A stretch of DNA of 10,994 nt from Acidobacteriota bacterium (lineage in GTDB: Bacteria > Acidobacteriota > Terriglobia > UBA7540), in contig JAJYJL010000138.1 in NCBI GenBank assembly GCA_021789565.1, positions 1-10,994 of the forward strand, in the 5' to 3' direction. Made by a program: the position numbers and the translations under genes. Shown here piece by piece: positions 6,441 to 10,994 of the stretch. Under the pieces are notes generated by a model. It saw only the letters and a program-made list of their open reading frames with translations, made no database searches and was not told where the DNA came from. How positions within the stretch are numbered: position 1 is the first letter of the stretch; each line of letters begins with the position of its first letter.

Positions 6441-7697
6441 ATGGCTGTAAAGGCACATCGAATTGCGATGATCGACGGCGAGGGAGGGTATGGGATCGGC
6501 GGGTACACCTACGAGCTGTCAGAAGGGCTGGCTGCAAACGGGATTCACGTAGATGTGTACTCAAACAGTAGATCGGAGTTCCACCGCCTTAACCTGCCGC
6601 GTCACCACCGGGTCTTCCCCGTGCTCGGCCGGGCGCTATTTAAACAAAGGGATGCCCTGAAGCACCCAGTAACCAGTCCAGTTGCGCAAGCCGAGCCATC
6701 AGTTGTCACTGGAACGGCCAGCCTTGCTCCCCGAGGGCGAATGCACGCCGTGCGCTCGACATTGCGGGATTTATTCCTGCCCGCTGAGTTCGCGGTCCAT
6801 CTGAAGCGGCAGAATTACGACCTGGTCTGGAGACAGTGGGGCGAAGATGTTTATGGTAGCCGATTTTCCGCCATTTGCAGCACGCTTGGTCTGCGTGTTG
6901 TGCACACTGTGCACAATGTTCTTCCTCATGAGGAAACCGACAAGGACACATTCATAACCAGCACCCTTTACCGTAGGGCCGACAAACTCGTAGCCCATTC
7001 AAACTGGGCCAAGCTGGAACTGGTCCGCCTGTTTCCCGGCGTTGAGCACAAGATCATTGTCGCAAGGCTTGGACTATACACGATGTTTCCTCGGGTCCCA
7101 AGAGCCCGGAAGAGGGTTCGAGAGGCCTTGGAAATACCTCAAAACAAAACTGCGCTGCTCTTCTTCGGCGGGGTCAGGCCGTACAAGAATATCGACTCGG
7201 TTCTTACGGCAATGACAAATCCCGAACTCGGTGAACCCATTCTTGTCGTAGCCGGCGCGGAGTCCGGATATACAGACTGCACCCCGGACGACCCTCTCGG
7301 CCGGACGAGGAGAATCGCAAAAAACCTTGGCATTGCAGGACGGGTCCGGCTCCTGCCAGGGCCCCTCGATTTGCAACGCACTGCCGAGCTATTCGAAGCA
7401 TCTGACGTTCTCGTCCTTCCCTATTTGAAGTCCTATGGAAGTGCGTTGCTTCTTCTTGGAATGACCTTTGGGAAGTTCATTGCCGCAACGGAGACCGGCG
7501 GGATGGAAGAGTATCTCGCAAGCTATCCGCGCAACATCCTACTGAAAGGCCCTAGCCCTACCGACGTAACAAAGGGGCTGGCCCTAGCGATCCACGGCTC
7601 GAAGGGGCAACCTAACAGCGAAGCCGCTTCAATGCCAGAGTTAATGTGGACCAACATCGCGAGGGATGTCCTCACGAAAATCACTGCAGTCAAGTGA
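6441..7697 (+). CDS. GT4-like glycosyltransferase lacking a canonical EX7E motif
   Basis: This 418-residue GT-B protein opens with IAMIDGEGGYGIGGYTYELSEGL (8-30), the glycine-rich acceptor-side loop with the 'gi..Yt..La..L' pattern. VVHTVHNVLPHE (153-164) is typical of GT4 enzymes. The C-terminal donor domain begins FFGGVRPYKNIDSVL (241-255), the usual 'G.iRpYKn...ll' donor loop. It continues to SDVLVLPYLKSYGSALLLLG (321-340) and GKFIAATETGGMEEYL (344-359). Where the EX7E motif would be, the sequence reads SYGSALLLLGM: the first glutamate is replaced by serine and the second by glycine. This occurs in some GT4 branches ('PY....SG.l..A...gkPvi'), so activity is still plausible. The ATG at 6441 has AAGGA (6429-6433) 7 bases upstream. 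The gene is the only plus-strand gene in this half, and its end overlaps the GT4 remnant by 8 bases. Confidence 0.88.
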   Translation: MAVKAHRIAMIDGEGGYGIGGYTYELSEGLAANGIHVDVYSNSRSEFHRLNLPRHHRVFPVLGRALFKQRDALKHPVTSPVAQAEPSVVTGTASLAPRGRMHAVRSTLRDLFLPAEFAVHLKRQNYDLVWRQWGEDVYGSRFSAICSTLGLRVVHTVHNVLPHEETDKDTFITSTLYRRADKLVAHSNWAKLELVRLFPGVEHKIIVARLGLYTMFPRVPRARKRVREALEIPQNKTALLFFGGVRPYKNIDSVLTAMTNPELGEPILVVAGAESGYTDCTPDDPLGRTRRIAKNLGIAGRVRLLPGPLDLQRTAELFEASDVLVLPYLKSYGSALLLLGMTFGKFIAATETGGMEEYLASYPRNILLKGPSPTDVTKGLALAIHGSKGQPNSEAASMPELMWTNIARDVLTKITAVK

Positions 7698-7983
7698 TGA
7701 GGGCATAGAGCCGGATCAGTTCTTTGACATACTTTTTCAAGTCAAAGTGCACGTCAGCAGTCTTCCGGCCCATCTGGCCCATTCGTGACCGCATTTCGCC
7801 ATCGTTGAGCAGAGCAAGAATCTTTTCGGCGATGGCGGCGGAATCCCCCGGCAGCACAAGGAAACCTGTTAAACCATCGCTGACGAGTTCGGGAATGCCG
7901 CCAACACGCGTCGCAACCACCGGTCTGCTGCAAGCCATAGCCTCCGCGACCGTCCAGCCGAGTATTTCTTCCCACCGTAACTC
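7690..7983 (-). pseudogene. Truncated GT4 glycosyltransferase, C-terminal remnant (about 97 aa)
   Basis: The minus-strand frame opens right after a TAG (forward 7984-7986) and reads ELRWEEILGWTVAEAMA. This contains an intact EX7E motif (E6 and E14). It continues RPVVATRVGGIPELVSDGLTGFLV, a textbook GT4 C-terminal half-domain, and ends LIRLYALIT. The roughly 280 residues that should come before (acceptor domain and first part of the donor domain) are missing. Only 28 bases separate this frame from the stop of the intact GT4 gene upstream. An ATG alone opens an 82-codon frame at 7938, but it lies inside the motif and cannot be a true start. It is most likely the tail of a second tandem GT4 gene lost by deletion, possibly with a frameshift at the junction. 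It should have no activity. It overlaps the convergent gene by 8 bases. Confidence 0.75.
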
Positions 7984-8011
7984 CTAACAAACGAGCCCAG
8001 CTGGAACTGGT

Positions 8012-9151
8012 TCATGACGCCCATTGCGCATAGAGGCTGATCGTTTCATCAACCCACCGCTTCACGCTGAAATAGGTCGAGCGTGCAACGCTCTCCCGTG
8101 CCATCGCCTGTCGCCGATCGGGATTGTCGTGCAATTCAATCAATGCAGCAGCCAAGGCCGCCGGATCGTGCGGCGGCACGACCAGCCCATTCCTTCCGTC
8201 TTCGACGGCTTCCGTGTTACCACCGACGGCGGTCACGATTGCAGGTTTTCCAGCAGCAAGTGCCTCCAGGACAACAAGCGAGAAGGCCTCGCCCCAGGTA
8301 CAAGGCAGTGTAAAGACGTCGCTGCCGCGCAGGATAGCAGCGACCTCCGGCATGTTGAGCAAGCCTGTAAAGATAAACCGTTTCTCAATGCCGAGCTTCC
8401 GAACTCGCGCGCGGTATTCTTCGCCAAAGGGCCCGTCCCCGACGTGAACAAAGGCAAGATTGGCTCCCTTTCCGATGGCCAGGGCAGCCGCGTCAATCAA
8501 ATCCGGAACACCCTTTTCTGGAATCAGTTGAGAAATTGAGGACACAAGCATGGACCCTGAATCGATGCCGTACCTTGCGCGGAGGCCGTCTTCGCCCGAA
8601 GTTTTACCGAATCCCTGAAGGTTGACTCCATTGTGAATGACGGTTACCTTCTTCTCACTGACGCCCTGCCTTACGAGACGGCCCTTCACGTAAGCAGAGG
8701 GGGCAATGAACCTGCTGACCAGAGAGGAGAGCGCGCGCGTCCGAGCCTGAAGAGCCCACCATCTGACCATCGACCGTTTCTTTGAAACGTCAGATGCATG
8801 GTCCGAGTAGAAAACCCTGGCGCCGCTGCTCAAAGCAACAGCTATCAAGTCCAGGCTGAATAGATTCACAAAGTGGAAGTGGACCACATGCGGTCGATAC
8901 CTCCGGACTAACTCGCGCAGCACGCTGGCGCTTTGCCGGCCAAATGGGACGAAACACTTAGTCTCCAGAATAGCGCCTGATTCAAGATACAGTGGACGGA
9001 GCGACTCGGGTGGGAGATTGTTGAAGACGAGGATACTCTTCCCTCCCACGCTGGTAAGCGACTGAGAGAGGGAGATCGTGTATTCCTCGAAGCTACCGAG
9101 CTTCCGGGGATCGAGATCCAGTACCGTCATGACTTTCATCGGTTCGCTCAT
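8012..9151 (-). CDS. GT4 family glycosyltransferase (retaining, GT-B fold)
   Basis: This 379-residue GT4 enzyme is predicted to add a sugar to the lipid-linked glycan. The N-terminal domain begins MTVLDLDPRKLGSFEEY (8-24); HFHFVNLFSLDLIA (91-104) and FIAPSAYVKGRLV (148-160) are family-typical acceptor-domain segments. The linker is HNGVNLQGF (173-181), and the donor domain has SQLIPEKGVPDLIDA (207-221) with the conserved lysine. The EX7E motif is EAFSLVVLE (E288, E296), followed by AAGKPAIVTAVGGNTEAVEDG. I chose the ATG at 9151; a TTG two codons upstream (9157) and an ATG at 9139 are alternatives, none with a strong ribosome site. The stop overlaps an ATG (ATGA, forward 8012-8015), a relic consistent with a once-coupled next gene. 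It shares length and N-terminal signature with the GT4 at 1873-3012. Confidence 0.94.
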   Translation of the reverse strand: MSEPMKVMTVLDLDPRKLGSFEEYTISLSQSLTSVGGKSILVFNNLPPESLRPLYLESGAILETKCFVPFGRQSASVLRELVRRYRPHVVHFHFVNLFSLDLIAVALSSGARVFYSDHASDVSKKRSMVRWWALQARTRALSSLVSRFIAPSAYVKGRLVRQGVSEKKVTVIHNGVNLQGFGKTSGEDGLRARYGIDSGSMLVSSISQLIPEKGVPDLIDAAALAIGKGANLAFVHVGDGPFGEEYRARVRKLGIEKRFIFTGLLNMPEVAAILRGSDVFTLPCTWGEAFSLVVLEALAAGKPAIVTAVGGNTEAVEDGRNGLVVPPHDPAALAAALIELHDNPDRRQAMARESVARSTYFSVKRWVDETISLYAQWAS

Positions 9152-9157
9152 TGCCAA

Positions 9158-9400
9158 ATCAACTGAAAGACCCCGCTGCGAATCTTACCCTTTATGAGAC
9201 TTGAACCAACACCCTGGAAGGCCAAACAACCCTATGGGCCATCCTGCTGCTTATCAGAACAGGAGTCGCTTCCCAAGACATTCGGAGAGACTAGGAAACG
9301 GCCATCACGCAAAATCTGCGGTTCTGCCAATGGGAAAAGAAAAAATATCAAAAACCAAGAAGACCGGTTGACAGTTTCGTCCCATTGTTACGTTGAATGG
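9158..9400. other. Noncoding gap (about 240 bp) between GT4 and radical SAM genes
   Basis: No credible gene is seen on either strand; minus-strand frames of 16-29 codons lack ribosome sites. On the minus strand, 25-60 bases after the radical SAM stop, a T-rich run (forward 9338-9356) follows a weak AACC/GGTT stem, a poor terminator candidate. A TTGACA occurs on the plus strand (9368-9373) but faces away from the genes on this strand and has no matching -10. Confidence 0.5.
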
Positions 9401-10471
9401 TCAGGAAACCACCGGCAATGACAATTCCTGCCTCTCAGCAGGCATCAGCCGCTGGTTAAGACAACAACCCGACTTCCACCATTGCGGGCGCTCTTGCCAT
9501 ATGTCGCGGATACACGCACTCTTGATGTTACCAACGGGAGGTTGGCTATTGCAGGTCGTTACGTCACCGTTGGCTTGTATCTGAAGCATTGTTAGGGCAG
9601 AACACAGAGCCCGATTTTCATGCGCTTCGTGAGATTGAGTCATCACCCGAAGAGCATCCGGATTGCGGAAGTATGGAATCATTACCTCTAATTGTTTGTA
9701 ACTATTAGCGATCCTGAACCCCTGCCGCTTCATTTCAATCAATTGCTCGACCACTCGGACGGCATTCTCCGCATCTCGGGGCCAATTGTCGGAATGTTCC
9801 CACCAAGTCACATCTTCTGGCGTGTTGTAATTCTGCTCGATCGGCTGAAAAAACGCTTCCATCCCGGGGTGGTTTGCGAAGCGCGCAACCTCACAAACAC
9901 CATCCAAGTTGTGCGACATGATCACACATTTCAAACGGAGGATGGTCTTGAGATCCTTCTCGTCACGCAGCCTCTTGATGGTTTCGATGCTGCGGCTGGT
10001 TCTCTCCCAAAATTTCTCTCTCCCACGGATCTTGCTGTGTAATTCACCTACCCCATCCAGCGAAATCGTTATCATCCATGGGCGCGTCAATACCAATCTC
10101 TCAATCGTGGATTGATCTTCCCAATAACCATGCGTGAGAATTTCAACACAGAGCCCTGCGGAAACCGCATAACTGACCAAATCAATGGTGTAGGGCTTCA
10201 AGAGAGCCTCTCCACCGGTGAATACCACTTTGACCGGCCCCAGCCATTCACGAAGGTCCCTGACAACCACTTTCCACTGTTCAAGCGTCGGGGAATCCTC
10301 CTTTCCATGGTTTTTCCAAATGTTGCAATGGAGGCACTTCGCATTGCAGCGCTCGGTAAGAAGGATCAGGGGCACCACAGGACGGCAACGCCGAGCCCAC
10401 CGTCCACGAGCCAAAGTTCGGAGGCGGTAATTGGTTCCGTTATATACCCGGTTGTAAATGTCGTTGAGCAC
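9401..10471 (-). CDS. Radical SAM protein with partial SPASM/twitch-like C-terminus
   Basis: This 356-residue enzyme carries the radical SAM cluster motif CNAKCLHC (C42, C46, C49; CX3CX2C), which binds a 4Fe-4S cluster and cleaves SAM. FTGGEALL (84-91) is the 'GGEP' SAM-contact motif, and SLDG (137-140) is a later barrel strand. C290-X11-G-X4-C307 matches the opening of a SPASM domain, and GNIKSACIRDIW (314-325) matches its usual 'GNi...l.eiW'. After that only C320 and C336-C337 remain, fewer than the seven cysteines of full SPASM, so a twitch-type domain with one auxiliary cluster is likely. Substrate is unknown; relatives act on peptides, sugars or lipids. The GTG start at 10471 is fixed by a strong AGGGAGG 7 bases before it. 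It lies 43 bases after the deacetylase-like gene on the same strand, so they are probably cotranscribed. Confidence 0.9.
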   Translation of the reverse strand: MLNDIYNRVYNGTNYRLRTLARGRWARRCRPVVPLILLTERCNAKCLHCNIWKNHGKEDSPTLEQWKVVVRDLREWLGPVKVVFTGGEALLKPYTIDLVSYAVSAGLCVEILTHGYWEDQSTIERLVLTRPWMITISLDGVGELHSKIRGREKFWERTSRSIETIKRLRDEKDLKTILRLKCVIMSHNLDGVCEVARFANHPGMEAFFQPIEQNYNTPEDVTWWEHSDNWPRDAENAVRVVEQLIEMKRQGFRIANSYKQLEVMIPYFRNPDALRVMTQSHEAHENRALCSALTMLQIQANGDVTTCNSQPPVGNIKSACIRDIWQERPQWWKSGCCLNQRLMPAERQELSLPVVS

Positions 10472-10478
10472 TCCCTTT

Positions 10479-10485
10479 CCTCCCT
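10479..10485 (-). promoter_or_regulatory. Ribosome binding site of the radical SAM gene
   Basis: Minus-strand AGGGAGG lies 7 bases before the GTG at 10471-10469. It decides this non-ATG start; no ATG in frame nearby has such a site. Confidence 0.7.
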
Positions 10486-10514
10486 AAACTTTACATTTCT
10501 TTTCGGAGAGTCCC

Positions 10515-10994
10515 TTAAGGACAGAATTCCGCCTTCGCGGGCTGAAAGACATAATCCCGATATTTCCCTGGGTTTTCCTCGCGTCCGTCGCATGCCGCCA
10601 AAGCAATGTTCACCATTTCCCGTGCGGTGACAAAGTGAACGTCGCCAAAGCATTTCTCTTCCTTTGGATTCAACAAACTGTCCAGAAATTGCTGCATTGG
10701 CTGACCAAGCAGAGCGTTCTGCGCCCTGGGATCCATGCCATGAGTATGCAACTTGATAAATGCCCACTCTGGCCTGCCTCGAACTGTAACACCCGCTTCC
10801 CGCCAGAGCGCGAGTCTCTTGAGGGTTGGCGGGCTTACGTTTGAGATTTCCGAGTTCTCAATAGAGGGAAGAACCAGAATCTTTCGCCTCGAAAAATTCA
10901 ACATCAACGGGCCCTGAATGATGAGCGGAAAGACCGTCGGGGAGCACCCCAACCTCAAATCTCGGCCTCTTCGATGGGGCGCCTGCTGGTCAAT
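10515..10994 (-). CDS. Polysaccharide-deacetylase-like protein, C-terminal 159 aa (partial)
   Basis: The minus-strand frame is open to the window edge; the visible part begins IDQQAPHRRGRDL and ends AKAEFCP. The pattern PHRRGRD, FPLIIQGPLMLN, a run rich in IENSEIS and PPT, then RPEWAFIKLHTHGM and HFVTAREMVNIALAA ending YRDYVF is what I recall from the C-terminal part of deacetylase-like proteins in exopolysaccharide clusters. KLHTHG holds two histidines that could be metal ligands. The N-terminal catalytic NodB-type part is outside the window, so activity cannot be judged. A TTG at 10958 could start a shorter frame, but the family-like residues upstream of it show it is internal. It is the first visible gene of the minus-strand group that includes the radical SAM enzyme. 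It might remove acetyl groups from the polysaccharide (inference). Confidence 0.7.
   Translation of the reverse strand: MDQQAPHRRGRDLRLGCSPTVFPLIIQGPLMLNFSRRKILVLPSIENSEISNVSPPTLKRLALWREAGVTVRGRPEWAFIKLHTHGMDPRAQNALLGQPMQQFLDSLLNPKEEKCFGDVHFVTAREMVNIALAACDGREENPGKYRDYVFQPAKAEFCP

Noticed and set aside
6268..6450. 60-codon plus-strand frame (GTG start) ending inside the start of the glycosyltransferase at 6441
   Set aside because: No family resemblance, no clear ribosome site, and the N-terminal half looks random. The strong AAGGA at 6429-6433 serves the ATG at 6441.
7872..8015. 48-codon minus-strand frame from the ATGA overlap at the GT4 stop
   Set aside because: It reads the GT4 remnant DNA out of frame and becomes arginine/tryptophan-rich. 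Useful only as evidence of a former coupled start.
8024..8539. 171-codon plus-strand frame opposite the GT4 gene at 8012-9151
   Set aside because: The minus-strand frame contains the complete GT4 motifs; the plus-strand product has no recognisable features.
9368..9373. Perfect TTGACA on the plus strand
   Set aside because: No -10 at a 16-18 base spacing, and it points into antisense of the radical SAM gene.
1..10994. CRISPR arrays, tRNA/rRNA genes, riboswitches, toxin-antitoxin or phage-defence genes
   Set aside because: No regularly spaced repeats, cloverleaf-like segments or relevant protein families were seen on reading both strands.

Overview
The window is part of a bacterial surface- or exopolysaccharide locus. 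It holds a FkbM-type methyltransferase, four intact glycosyltransferases of the GT-B/GT4 type, a Wzx-like flippase, a radical SAM enzyme and the end of a polysaccharide-deacetylase-like protein. It also holds several broken genes. Moderate-to-high GC, full-length bacterial ORFs, Shine-Dalgarno sites and frequent GTG/TTG starts point to a bacterium. The gene mix (deacetylase-like protein, radical SAM, many GT4 enzymes, an IS630-like transposase fragment) resembles soil or sediment lineages such as Acidobacteriota, but I cannot fix the taxon from sequence alone.

Layout. Positions 1-73 (-) are the start of an IS630-like transposase that runs off the window. About 112-576 (+) is the C-terminal part of a SAM methyltransferase that has lost its cofactor-binding front. 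563-700 (-) is a short unidentified coding-like fragment. From 777 (+) a candidate promoter leads into a small gene (831-989), a FkbM methyltransferase (986-1864), a GT4 glycosyltransferase (1873-3012) and a second GT-B glycosyltransferase (3117-4478). The flippase (4450-5994, -) converges on this group and overlaps its last gene. A 446-bp divergent intergenic region (5995-6440) separates the flippase from another glycosyltransferase (6441-7697, +). That gene converges, with an 8-bp overlap, on a truncated GT4 remnant (7690-7983, -). The remnant follows an intact GT4 gene (8012-9151, -), a 250-bp gap, a radical SAM protein (9401-10471, -) and the partial deacetylase-like gene (10515-10994, -).

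How it works together (inference from families). The glycosyltransferases would add successive sugars to a lipid-linked repeat unit at the cytoplasmic face of the membrane. The FkbM enzyme would O-methylate a sugar. The flippase would export the unit. The deacetylase-like protein could trim acetyl groups, and the radical SAM enzyme could modify a sugar or another locus product. No initiating phosphoglycosyltransferase, polymerase (Wzy) or export gene is visible, so the locus must extend beyond the window or be incomplete. The alternating strands and three broken genes suggest repeated rearrangement.

I found no clear evidence of a wholly new system. The points most worth following are the radical SAM/deacetylase-like pair, the GT4 deletion scar, and the small gene overlapping fkbM.
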